This document shows, piece by piece, positions 45,030 through 56,238 of a stretch of DNA of 64,000 nucleotides; within the stretch, counting starts at the first letter, position 1; each line of letters starts with the position of its first letter. A program made the translations under genes and the position numbers. The notes under the pieces were generated by a model, which saw only the letters and a program-made list of their open reading frames with translations, was not told where the DNA came from and ran no database searches. Origin of the DNA: Buxus sempervirens (Eukaryota; Streptophyta; Magnoliopsida; Buxales; Buxaceae); contig OX387191.1 in NCBI GenBank assembly GCA_947561395.2, forward strand, positions 37,899,439 to 37,963,438, written 5' to 3'.

Positions 45030-47459
45030 TCAATCAATTTTAACTGTTCCCTGTTGCATTTGAATGGAGCCATAATTGCCTTGAAGACCTTGGCCCAAAA
45101 TCCTATGATCACCAACATTAGCTTGCGACAATTGGTTGGAGCCAAAAAAGGCCTACATATTTTTCAAGCAATATTATAAGAAATATTACTAATATCGACA
45201 ATAGCACAATAGAAGCAATGAATTAAAGTATACCTGAAATGCTAGTGTATTTGGAGTCAATGGGCTAATAGGCATCATAAATGGATCCCTCATATACAAT
45301 GCTAGTGGAGTGAATGAACTCTGAGTAGGTTGGCTATTAGTGGTAAATGGCCTGAAAGTTGCTGCATCTTCTTTTTAGTTGTTGTTTTCTTGTCCTGACA
45401 CATTGCAATCTATATCGATGGCTCATTTTGCTTTTTTACCTGCTCGCTTGATAGACTTTTCTAATGCACTTTTTGGCCTATGAACACTTGTTCCAACACA
45501 ACCACCCCTTAAGTTCCATTAATACCTTTTGCCCTTGAGGGGAGTTTTGTGGCTTCCACCTCGACAGCATGATAATCGTTGTCACCAACACTATCTAGAT
45601 TTGTACATTCTGGCTCTAAACTTGTGTGTGAAACATTCACCCTTCAAACTTTGTCGTGTACACCCTTTTTTAGTGATGCAGAATCCATACGACTATTTGT
45701 GTTCTTCTCTTTTAGTATCCTATTCACCCGCATTCAATTTGTTTAACCAGATTACTAGCAAGATCATATGACTCTTCATGCTGTGCAACCTTTCTTGTTG
45801 TTTAAACAAACATGCGACACAATTCCCTAAACCTCCTCCTAATTGCCACTTTAGGGTCATTCTCAAAAACCCCTTTGTTTATAAGCAACCAACCCACTCT
45901 TTGCATCTTTTGTCCATCTTTTCAAAATATATTCATCGGGTATCTTCTTGATCTTATTCAAACGAAGAATGTATAATGCATGACTACATAATATGCCACT
46001 AAATTCAAATTTCTTATAGCTGCATCTGACTATCGTAGAGGAATGATCATATGTAATAGTAGGTTCACGAGGCCTTTGTGCAGAATCATTAGTGACTTTG
46101 TACTCAACCACTGCGCCAACTTCCTCACAAATATTAAAATCACAATTAAGGATATTAAGTACTTCTTTGTTAACTAATTCAAAGATTTCTTCTGTGTAAA
46201 CAATTCTTGCATATTCCAACATCTGATTCTCTGGAAATAACATAAGAGTACTGTTCATCATCTTGTAATCAGCCTTCAGTTATTCATACCGTCTGTTATC
46301 CATTAATTCATCAAAACGACCCAAGAAGTGCAATAAATTCTTTTGGCTATGTAGATGAGTTTTTAGTGATGCATTCATGCTCTCAGACCTTTGTGTCATA
46401 CTCATATTCACACAGAATGTGTTCCTTCCATATGCTAGAGCCCATTTCTATTTTTCCTCAAACATTGATTTCAACCATCTATTCGAGGATAGATCGTACT
46501 TATTAATCATTTTATTCCATGCTTCTATGAACTCATCCTCGTCTTCATACTCATAAAACGCATCTACTAAAATCTTTTGCAAACGATCTCTCATGGTTAA
46601 AGACATTGCTAAGATGTTTTGCAGCATTTTGGAACATGTGCCAAACACAGAATCGATGGTATATATCCGTTAGCACCGATGCTATTGCACTCGTCATAGC
46701 TTGGTCCTGATCTATAAAAATTGTTTTCAGCCTCTTACCAGAAATTGCCCTTACAAAACTTTCAAATAACCAACAAAAAGATGGAATACTTTCATTGTAT
46801 AATAAGGCAGCTCCAAAGATTTTTGTCTGTTGGTGATGATTAACACCAAAAAATAACCCAAGTGGTCTACCGTCCTTGTCTGTTCTATATGTGGTGTCAA
46901 AATAGACCACGTCACCAAAATAACTGTAATTTGCCATCATCCTAGCATCAGCCCAAAATATGTTACTAATCAGATCTTCATTGTCTAACTAAATGGCATA
47001 GAAAAATGATGCATCTTATGATTGTTTTTTTTGAAAGTATTCTAACAAGGCTCCTGCATCTCCCTTTTTCATGGCCATCATAATTTTAGATCGCAAATAA
47101 TTATGACAGTTGGCCCGCATGAATCTTAGGCAGTCAACGCCACCTGTTTCCTTTCTCATCATTTCAATAGTTCCCTTGGGTTGTATCCATGTTGAATCTG
47201 CTATATCAATTTCAGTAGCCTGGGCCTCTGTTAATTTTCTATGTGATTGCAACATATGGACCATGGTTGGCAAAGCAACTCATGATTATGCGTATCCTCA
47301 AATTGTGAAAGCTTATATTATCCACTCGCATCCATTATAATTTTTATTCGTGCCTCGCACCAAATCCTTGTCTCCGCACGATGCTTTATGTAAGCACCCA
47401 AATTTTGATCAAACCAAAATATACTAAGATAAATTGGAAATAATACAAAATTGGAGGAG

Positions 47460-47785
47460 CATGATTCGTCCAAGTGGGCGGCTGAGTCGCCTCAGCCGTC
47501 AACTCAAGCCAAAAGGGGAGAGAAAAAGGCGCAACCGCATATGGTGTGCGGTTGATTTTTTCGGCCACCGTTTGCATGAGCCAGTCAGCGCAAGCGGCGC
47601 ACGAAAAGTAACCGCACTTACAGTGCGGTTGCATGGTTTGTTAGTCTGCGCCTGCGCAGTTTGTCCCCTAATGATTGCTGAAAAGACGTGGCTGAACCGC
47701 ACATACCCTGTGGTTTAGACCAAACCGCATGTACAGTGTGGTTTTGACCAAACTGCACATAAACTGCACTGTATGTGTGGTTTTG
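47460..47785. repeat. Private palindromic word cluster (ACCGCAC / GTGCGGTT), promoter side
   Basis: At least eight AACCGCA, GTGCGGTT and GTGTGGTTTT words, including CCGCACTTACAGTGCGG. They occupy the 330 bases immediately before the TATA box at 47797. Confidence 0.7.
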
Positions 47786-47796
47786 TCCCTATTTTC

Positions 47797-47805
47797 TATA
47801 AATAG
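47797..47805 (+). promoter_or_regulatory. TATA box of the 47389 LTR
   Basis: TATAAATAG 12 bases after the word cluster; donor 280 bases downstream. Confidence 0.55.
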
Positions 47806-48629
47806 CAAACCCGAACTCTGGACAGGGGTTGGTTTTTCTTTAGCTGATTTCCACCCCTTCTCCCCCACACCCTATGATCTGAAAGCTCCTCTTTCAAGCC
47901 CTTTTGCCTTCCTAAGTCCCCCAAGCCCCATCTAAAGCCTATCTTGACCTCCTTTAAGCCTTTCTTCCTCTTCCTAGAAACTTGAAGGAGGAGTTCATTG
48001 TTGGTGTTGAAGGAAGGAGCTCCAGCCATCTCCTTTGCCACAAGGAGCTCCAACATACCTCATTCCAGGATCTTAACTCCAAGGTAATGTTCCCCATAGA
48101 ATCTTGTTTATCATAAATGAAAATGAGCATATTTGTGTGTCCCCCACCTTGGGAGTGCTTTTGTTTTCTCCTTTTCAGCATGCTAGCAACACTTTCCTTT
48201 ATTTGTATTCCTCATCTTGGAATAACGAAACTCCCATGGTAAGGGGAGCTTGAATATGGTTGCAAGGGAGGAAGAAGCTTCACATGTGCATGCTCTTTAA
48301 TAGTCTTTGGGGTCACCCCTTAATACTGATTTGCTCCATTCGAATGGGGGAAGGTGTTCCCCCTTGTTTATTCATCTAATGTACCCCATTTAACCCCCCT
48401 TTTTCCCTTCTTAGTTAGATCAATTTATATGTATGCGTGTGAATGGTTTGAATGAAGCATGAAGGGTCGAGACTTTCTCCATTCGTGGAACACCAATAAA
48501 GTGAGATGCTTGAACTCGAAATGAGCATTTGAGCAATTTGCAGAAGGTTCAGGAGACCCACAGAAGTTCATAAAGATCCTTGAGAGGTAGACGAACACAG
48601 CCCACGTGGTATTTTCGGCGTTTCAGGTT

Positions 48630-48722
48630 TTCTGGGCTGAAACTGCATACACAGTGCGGTTCGGGTTAAATTGCACAGAGTGTGCGGTTACGCTCAAACT
48701 GCACAAAGTGTGCGGTTAGACC
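48630..48722. repeat. Second cluster of the same ACCGCAC/GTGCGGTT words
   Basis: AACTGCATACACAGTGCGGTT followed by two further TGCACA..GTGTGCGGTTA pairs, 550 bases beyond the donor. The same words recur on both sides of promoter and donor within this LTR and nowhere else in the window. Confidence 0.65.
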
Positions 48723-48921
48723 CAGAGAAGCCTCAAAACCCGATTTCTGTGACCTGGATCCTAATTTAATCAAATTGAACTGTTTGGGTTTTGGGCCAAT
48801 CCAGACTCTCTTTTGAGACTTGGGCCCACCTGGGCCCAATAAGGCATTATGGACTTTCCAACGGGGTTCACATCAGACCAACATCACCTGGATAAAAAGA
48901 TAAAAATCAAATAAAAGAAAA

Positions 48922-48949
48922 GGGGACCTGCACCATCTTGGTGGTCCCC
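48922..48949 (+). other. Conserved bulged hairpin of the 47389 LTR
   Basis: GGGGACC-TG-CACCA / TGGTGGTCCCC: eleven pairs with a two-base bulge and three-base loop. Confidence 0.6.
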
Positions 48950-49575
48950 ACCTAGACCAATAAAATGTGCATGCTGGCATAGAAGTAGGGTGAATTTAGA
49001 ATTGAGTTGACTCGCAAACTAGGAAATCCAAGGGACCCATCAAACCAACGGGGCGAACCGGGGTGTCTACGGACTTCCCCGGACCGTAACCGAGCCCTTT
49101 CTTAGAATCTCAAGCCGCAGACTAAAATAGACATCCTTAGGGCACCCAGGTGTCTACCTGCACCCCATCAGGCAGTGGCGACTCCCAATCCCCCTCTCCT
49201 CTCTCTTTCGCGCGCGCCCTCGCACGGGCACGACGTGCGCACACTTTACAACCATTTCATCCCTTTCATCTAGCCGATGATAACCTTCCTTTGAGCAACA
49301 AATAACCCTATCCTTGATTACACCCGTATGTTGATTTCTATGATATATGTCTTTTCTCGTTCCAAATCCAGTTCTTCTTGCATACTCATTATTAAATTGG
49401 AGTGCATTGTCAATGGAATCAAAGGCCATCCCAATCTTTTGTAAATAATCAGTCTGTGTTGATTCTTGCAAACCATCAAAGTCTTCATTGATGGTATCCT
49501 TAATACCATGAATCGATCTAGCCGACATGTCCTCCACAATATCTATTTCCCTTTCATTCTCTGTTTTGATACAAA

Positions 49576-52157
49576 ACGCACATCAAATCTCTAACTGTTG
49601 AACTCATTTTTTTTCTTCATAGTTTCATGTATGGGGGTCACTAAATAGGACTCAATAACAAAGGTTACCTTAACAAAATATACCTCGTCGTCATAAGACT
49701 AGTCAACATTACTTGGTTAAGGTTGTGGTGTTTTGGCCGTTGCCCTATAGCCTTTTTAGCATAGGGTCAACTTTACTAGCCACGGTGTTTACCTATAGGG
49801 TTATCAAATGATGATGCAAATTATAAGAAAAAAAATTTTCAGGTCCTACTATCAACAAGAAAATGACTAACAAATATATAAAATATCACAAAACAATTTA
49901 TATTTGAGAAATACAATCTATGCAAATATGCATACAACATTTTAGTTATTAAAATAATAGTACTAACAATAAGCATTAATGTTGCAATTGAAGAAATAAA
50001 ATCTGCTCATTATATCAAAACATTATACACCAATAAAGACCATCATCAAAACTACATTAATATCAGCAAAATTTTTGTCTTGGGACAATCAAGAATACCT
50101 TTAGTTTAGCAGCAACTGATTTCAAACATAGAAAAAGTGCTATTATCATTAAGGAAATTATTTAAATGAAAATTTGTCAAAACTTTATTGGGAAGAGGAA
50201 CCCCTTGTTAAGACACACCAGACCTAAGAATAGATTGATTTAAATGTACACATCAAAAAGCCATGTAAAAAACTATCCTAATCTCCTAATAAAAGCATTG
50301 ATGAAAGGAAGAAGAGAGAGTTATCCTTAGTTTCTATGTATGGTCTGCTTTGAATAAGAATTAGAGTGGAATAAGAATGAGAATGAGAATGAGAATTCTT
50401 TTTGTCTAATTTTTTTTTACTACAGTTGAAAGCTATCATAGGTTGGTGGTTTGCAATTGGATAATTAACTCTTTTTCTTTTTCTTTTTCTTTTTCCTTTT
50501 TGGTAGAAGGATAATTAACTCACTAATATCAGTTATCAAATTTAATGGATGAGGGGGGAAACAAGTAGCCATGGTTGCAGCTTTTCAGACAAAATGACTG
50601 GTTATCAAATACTGTAATCCTAATGCTACTTGTCCCTAACTAGCTGCAATATACAAAAATAGCATAGATTTGATGATCTGACTAGCAAGTTATATCATTT
50701 TGGATGGATATTCTACAAGATTTGATTTTATATCAGAGATGAGGACATCAATTGGGTATTCAGATTTTCTATTTTGGGCCTTGGGGGTATTTACACTTTC
50801 CTTTATGCCCATAAAACTGTGAATTTGGTGGGTCTTATTCGTTTTATTGAGTTCATGATAGTATCTTGTTAAGAAGAAAGTAGAGAAATATGAATTTGTT
50901 TTTACCCATTGTTTTGCTTGTCGTAGTGAAAGAACATATACAAAAATGTGCACAATAAGATACAGAATATGTTTGGAAAATTTTTGAAAAAATTTAGTTA
51001 ATATGCACAAATTTTAAACCATGTTCAAATGTAAATGTAAAAGGGACGTCTACTTTGAGCTTGCATCATGGGTTTCATGCATTTGAAACCAGCTCAGCTA
51101 CACTACCATTTTGCATGCTACCCTTGAAGGCTTTGAGTTTTACTATAGTGTAGCAGAGTAGTTCAAGGTAACACTATGATGTTGAAGAACAATTAAGCTA
51201 ACTAATAGCGAAAAAAAAAAAAGATGAGAAAAGCATGCTTTTTGGTGCTTGGGAGATAGAACTCCTTATTGAACTTCATATTTTATTGCCCATATGAACT
51301 TGCTGGGGAGCTTTTGAGTCATGAAATATCTCTTCAAAAATCAATAACTTATGTTTAGATAACCTTCACTAGTTTGCAATCAATAAGGTGCTTGTTTTCC
51401 TTTTCAAGTGTGACATGATCAAGAGGCAACGAATCTGAATTTGACTGGATTTCCAGTCCTTGGTAAAGTAACAGCACCAGAATTCATGACCTTGCACCTG
51501 AAATTCTGATTCCATTTGCAGTGATTGATGGGAGGGAAAAATGAGACCAAAAGCATCAGGAATAATGCTGTTATCGCCCTTCTTTCTCTTGTTATATTTA
51601 AATTTGTGCCTGCTAATTGTTATCCTGAGAGAATCTGTTGGAGTTTTGAATTCTACTTGAGAATCACGAGAAAAAAAGGGAAAGGTGAAAAGAATATAAG
51701 GAAAAAATGAGACCAAAAAATCTTAGAATTTGTGGAATTTGCAAGCAAATTTTAGGCTACTCAATAAGACAAATTATCTAATGTGTAAATTATCTAATTT
51801 ACACATTGATATATGTATGAAATGTAAATGATTCTTAAGCATGAAAGCTATAGGTATTGATAGATATGAAATAGATCTTAGGTCAGAACTCAATGGTTCT
51901 GATCATTTGTTAGCTCCACTCCTAAGATGCTGGGAACTATTCTATCAATGTACCTTAGTTGCAGGAATGAGGTGAAGGTTGTAGCTTAGCATGAAAAGTA
52001 ATTCGTAGAATTATAATTTGTGGTATTTGAGTTAGAATTTTATTCTAGGAATTTTTTTAATGATTTTTCATATTAGTTTCTAATTGTAGTTTTATAAAAC
52101 TATTTTGCGTAATGTTTTGGATTATGAGAATCTTAATGGTGTTTTCACTGTTTCATG
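49576..52157. other. Gene-poor spacer
   Basis: No recognised gene. Contains a GAATGA-type short repeat (50366-50396), a CTTTTT repeat (50467-50502) and AT-rich DNA. Open frames of about 60-115 codons (for example 51369-51716 minus) show no domain. Confidence 0.45.
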
Positions 52158-52624
52158 GTGTATGTAAGCACCTCATTTTTGCATCCCCTGAAAGCCAGAA
52201 AAGCAAACCCTGAAAGACAGGTCAAACGCCAAGGAGCAAAAATTGACTTTTTGATCAAGCTTGAATTGATTGCCATACCGTATCCCAATGGATAGGAAAT
52301 CCTGACACGGTTCCAACGCAACTGAGTTTGCCAGAATTAAAGTCTAGATGAAGAAGATATGAGCAGAACAGCCCTAAGGGCAAAACTGTAAATAAATGCA
52401 GAAATTCTAGTCACGTGGCATTTTCCAAGTGGCAAATTAAAGGACAAAATAGGGAAAATACAAAACACAAAAGAAAATATCTTGATTAAAATAATATTAT
52501 TTCTTAAAATATCTTAATTTAATTAATTAATTAAATAATAAAATCAAAAATCGGATTTTCTCTCATTATGAAAAAGCATGAGCAAATCTCACATCATTTC
52601 ACCCAAATAGGAGAGAGAAAATAA

Positions 52625-52900
52625 AAATCTAAAAATATCTATAAATAACCGAAATTAAATTTTGGATATACATAAAAATATGTATGACTGAAATTTAATT
52701 TCGGTTTATAGATTTTTTTCCTAGATTTTTGTGTCAGACTATTTATTGCAAATCTCTGACAAAAATCATGCTGATTTGATGTTAAGGTAGCCGAAATATA
52801 ATTTCGGGCATGAATAATTTTATGCATAGCCGAAATTTATTTTTGGCTATACATAAAAAATAGTGTGACCGAACTGAGTTTTCGGTCACACTATTTTTGT
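52625..52900. repeat. Private palindromic word cluster (GCCGAAAT / ATTTCGG), promoter side
   Basis: ACCGAAATTAAATTTTGG, GAAATTTAATTTCGG, GCCGAAATATAATTTCGG and a long hairpin TAGTGTGACCGAA...TTCGGTCACACTA end right at the TATATAAG box at 52902. Confidence 0.7.
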
Positions 52901-52901
52901 C

Positions 52902-52909
52902 TATATAAG
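52902..52909 (+). promoter_or_regulatory. TATA box of the 52163 LTR
   Basis: CTATATAAGTC just after the word cluster, followed 270 bases later by the donor at 53181. Confidence 0.5.
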
Positions 52910-54291
52910 TCGAAAATCAGCTCATTCCAAGGGGTAGAGTGATTTTTTTGGCTCTCCACTCTCTCTCCCACGTATGCCCCTCTCTCTTACCCCCCTCCTT
53001 CACTCCCCAAGCCTCCTAACCTCTTCAAAACTCTACCAAATCACCACCAAACCTCTTCTTCTTCCACTTTAACCAAGTAGGAAACCTAAGAACACTTGAA
53101 GCCTAAAAAGGAGAAGCTCAACTGCTGTCCACACTTCAAGGAGACTTAAAGCAACCCTCAAGAAGGCTTTTACACCCAAGGTAAGCATTATTTCCATCTT
53201 TCATTCAATATATATGGGATTTATGTCTTTATGAGTATATTTTGAGTTGCATATACTGTTTATAACTTCCCTTTGCTCCTTTTCCATATTCTTCCATCAT
53301 TTTCTCTTATCTCTTTCACGAGAAAGGGCTCCCATGGTAAGGGGAGGTGAGTAGGCCGAAAGGGAGGTGATGAGAGGCCATCCAGTGGCAAAACAAGACA
53401 TAAGTCCCCACTTAGTGTTTTTTCATGCTTCCCCCCTTTTTTTATGATTAAAGGAAGAGCATGTTCTTCCATCCCCTTAAGTCCAATGTTTGCTTAATCC
53501 TCCATCTCCTTTCTCTTTAGTTGGTGTACTTTTCTTTTCTCTTTGAGTAAGATAGATCCATCTTGTTACATTTCTTAGGGGGGAGCAAATACTTGATCTT
53601 TGCTCCCTCTTTTCTGTTATATGTATGTCATAATAGGAAAGTTATGAGTTCCTTTGTTGGAGCATGATTTATCCCTTCATATCTGTCCTAACATCATGTT
53701 TCATGATTTAGTGTAAGTGATCCTGTGCTTATATCCTGTTTTGATCACTTCCACAAAACTCTTAGGGATATTAAATAGGATGCATTCACCAATGTTAATA
53801 TTAAAAGGGGGCATGTCCCAACTTCTCTTTTTGGAAGCATGTGTTCTTATATCTTGTTTTATATGCCACACCAAGCACACAAACATCACTGGGTAAGTAG
53901 GTTCATATCATCTTGTATTATCTTGTATATATTCTTACTTGCTTGCTTTGTGTGGGTATGCTCCATGGTGTGGCCGTTTAGACCTTGACGTAGGCCAATC
54001 AAGCAGCTCTCACATGCCCTCCTCATGGAGAGGGAGAGATTGTCACACATACAGCAAAAGGGACACTTAAGGCCCCACTTAGTTGCAGGGATTTCATCCA
54101 CAAAGAGACGGAGCAAGGCCCCTTTCCTTGCTTCCCTCCTCATTTGACTTAAAAGCAAGTTTAATTAGTAAATTAGGGTAAACACCCCAACCTCAGACCA
54201 CTGTGGGCCTGCCCAGGGGCCCACAGAAACCTTGGTTACCCTCAAGAACCAGTGAGCCCAATCCCCAACCAAAAAAAATGCAAAATAGTGA

Positions 54292-54410
54292 TTTTATATG
54301 CTTGACCGAAATCTCAGTTCAGTCAAGCATAATTTTGTACATAGTCGAAATTGAATTTCGGCTATGCACAAAATCTAGGTTGACCGAATTGTGTTTTCGG
54401 TCAACCTAGA
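54292..54410. repeat. Second cluster of GCCGAAAT/ATTTCGG words
   Basis: Three further hairpin pairs: GCTTGACCGAA..CAGTCAAGC, TCGAAATTGAATTTCGG and TAGGTTGACCGAA..TTCGGTCAACCTA. They match the words before the promoter of the same LTR. Confidence 0.65.
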
Positions 54411-55790
54411 AAAATTACAGAAATGTAATCTTTGGCTTTTTATTTAATTTTTAATCCCTTTTGATTAAATTAAACAAATCCAACAGGGTTTTAGGTCATC
54501 CTATAACCTAATATGGGCCTTGGGCCTACTGTAGACACCCTAAAATTGCACGATTTTTGATTTAAATCAAAACCGGGACATGCTCAGCACCTTTCCTTTT
54601 GGGTTTTCATTGAAATAAATTACAGCATTTGGAAAAAGCAGTCAGGCCTTAGTCTTCGGATTTGAAAAAAAGAAGAAGCTTCGAAGCAGTTGCATGTTTT
54701 CTCCTTTAAACTAAGGTTTCCAATTCTGAAAAAGGATTTTACTGGAGCAGTAAGAAGGCATGAATGAGAGGTCATGGGTTGTAAGGGCATGAGTTTAGAT
54801 CAACAGATCATGATTTTCAAATCCATCAATCAAGAAGAGGCATTCACTTGGGCAGTTGAAAAGAATGAAGGCAGGCTATGGGCAGCAATGGCACATACAA
54901 CCTTATTGAGAGAGCAAGAAGATGAAGAAGCAAAAGCAAGTTGCAGAATATTCAAGCACAAGTTTGGGCATCAAATGGCACCCAGGTAAATCAAATAAGA
55001 AAATCAATCAGGAAAATTCAATAAAATATTTCCTTCCTTATTGTTGAAGAACATCAAAAGCAATTGAGTTTGCAGAGGTCAATTTTAAATCCACATTCTT
55101 TTCAAAATTTGCTTGTCTCAGATTTCTTTTCATAGCCACGAGAGCTCAAAGAAATCTGAGATAAGGAAGAGACGCCACCCCGTCAGACTATACACAGCAG
55201 GGGTTTCATTGGCTATCTTCAAATCCATGTTTTTTATCACTCATTTGTTTGACCAAAGCAAGTTCAATTAATGAGGTGTCTTTCAAACGTGCAATTTTGA
55301 GTTGTGTCTATTCTTTGCTGTTCATTGTGCTACAACTCCAGCAAAGAGGGGCAGTTGTAGACACCCCAAAATTGCACGATTTTTGATAAATCTTGAAGGA
55401 GAGAAATATTTTATTGGAATTTTCAATTCTTTGCATTGGGTTTGAGATACTTAACCCATTTGAATCCAAAGCCGTAAAGGAAAAGACCCAAATTCTATCT
55501 TTTGTGCAAAGTCAAACTTTTTCCGGTTGAATTTTGTTGACTTTTGACCCCAGAAAATGAAATATTTTTTAAAGCAAGATTTCAAGATAATTTTTCCCGG
55601 TGATCAGGTTTTTAGCAATATTATTGCATAAATGATTTTTTTGAGATTTTAAATCTTGACGAATACCTTGGTTTTAACATATTGAACCTTTTTTCCAGAC
55701 CTGAAAAATCGGAATTTTGCCTAGAACTGGAAAGTTGACTTTTTATTCACTTGGAATTTGGGTCTGGAACTATTTTTAATGGATTCAAAT

Positions 55791-55804
55791 GGGGGGGGGG
55801 GGGG
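55791..55804 (+). repeat. G14 homopolymer
   Basis: Fourteen G in the upstream part of the 55356 LTR; length may be inexact. Confidence 0.85.
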
Positions 55805-55934
55805 TGTTTGCTTACTTACATGTAATATCTTAAGTAAATGGAGATTAAAAAATACGATGACATTTACTTAAACGATATTACATGTAAATAAATATTGCCT
55901 GTGTTAAAATTAAAAAAAAAAGGCTTTTTTCCTT

Positions 55935-56085
55935 GTATCCGGCAACTCAGGCCGGATACAAGTGTCCTTCTTTGTATACGGTGGAAAATGCCAAATACAA
56001 GTAGACCTCAGTGTATCCGGCATCATAGACCGGATACATTAAGGTACTTGTATATCCGGCCTGATATACCGGATACACCAGTTTT
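55935..56085. repeat. Private palindromic word cluster (GTATCCGGC / GCCGGATAC)
   Basis: GTATCCGGCAACTCAGGCCGGATAC, GTATCCGGCATCATAGACCGGATAC (positions 56014-56038) and TATCCGGCCTGATATACCGGATAC: three hairpins plus a decayed one (GTATACGG) in 150 bases, ending 160 bases before the TATA box. Confidence 0.75.
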
Positions 56086-56163
56086 GCTCAAAATTAGGGT
56101 TTTCCGAGAGCTTTTCACTTTTACCATCATATCCCTCATTAAATGAGTGGAAATCTCGGAAAT

Positions 56164-56238
56164 GGCCTTAGGGTTAAGGTTGGTGGGCTATAGACATCAT
56201 GTTGTGTCTACCATTCTCACCAACCCTAACCCTAACCT
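56164..56238 (+). promoter_or_regulatory. Telobox hairpin next to the TATA box
   Basis: CCTTAGGGTTAAGGTTGGTG (56164-56183) pairs with CACCAACCCTAACCCTAA (56219-56236). AACCCTAA is the plant telobox, a known promoter element. TATAAATAG follows at 56244-56252. Confidence 0.5.

Larger units (their letters stand above)
47389..49243 (+). mobile_element. Group-2 (TGTAAGCACC) solo LTR, 1855 bp, inside the FRS exon
   Basis: Starts TGTAAGCACCC and ends GTGCGCACA with perfect CTTTA duplications (47384-47388, 49244-49248). Contains TATAAATAG at 47797, donor AAG then GTAATG at 48084, the bulged hairpin 48922-48949, GACTTCCCCGGACCGTAACC and GGCAGTGGCGACTC near the 3' end. No coding. Removing it and one CTTTA restores the FRS reading across the junction. 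Confidence 0.9.
45030..49575 (-). pseudogene. FAR1/FHY3-related (FRS-like) protein gene, split by a solo LTR and carrying stops
   Basis: FRS proteins are MULE-transposase-derived plant transcription factors. In order: FAR1 zinc-finger start (KIGMAFDSIDNALQFNNEYA, then RRTGFGTRKD) about 49340-49430; after the LTR, ETRIWCEARIKI and THNHEL complete that finger; MULE core with FWADARMMANYSYFGDVVYF, FGAALLYNES and FIDQDQAM about 46680-46970; SWIM finger CSYKKFEFSGILCSHALYIL about 45950-46030; C-terminal exon after an intron (45232-45157) ending IQMQQGTVKID, stop 45032-45030. Defects: 1855 bp LTR insertion, in-frame stops at 47016, 46989, 46448 and 46280, and a frameshift in the A-run at 46555-46558. 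It could be a dead MULE rather than a domesticated gene; no terminal inverted repeats were seen. Confidence 0.85.

Noticed and set aside
54774..54989. 71-codon frame inside the TAT/Ogre-like derivative
   Set aside because: Not recognisable as gag, aORF or pol, and too short to support as a gene.
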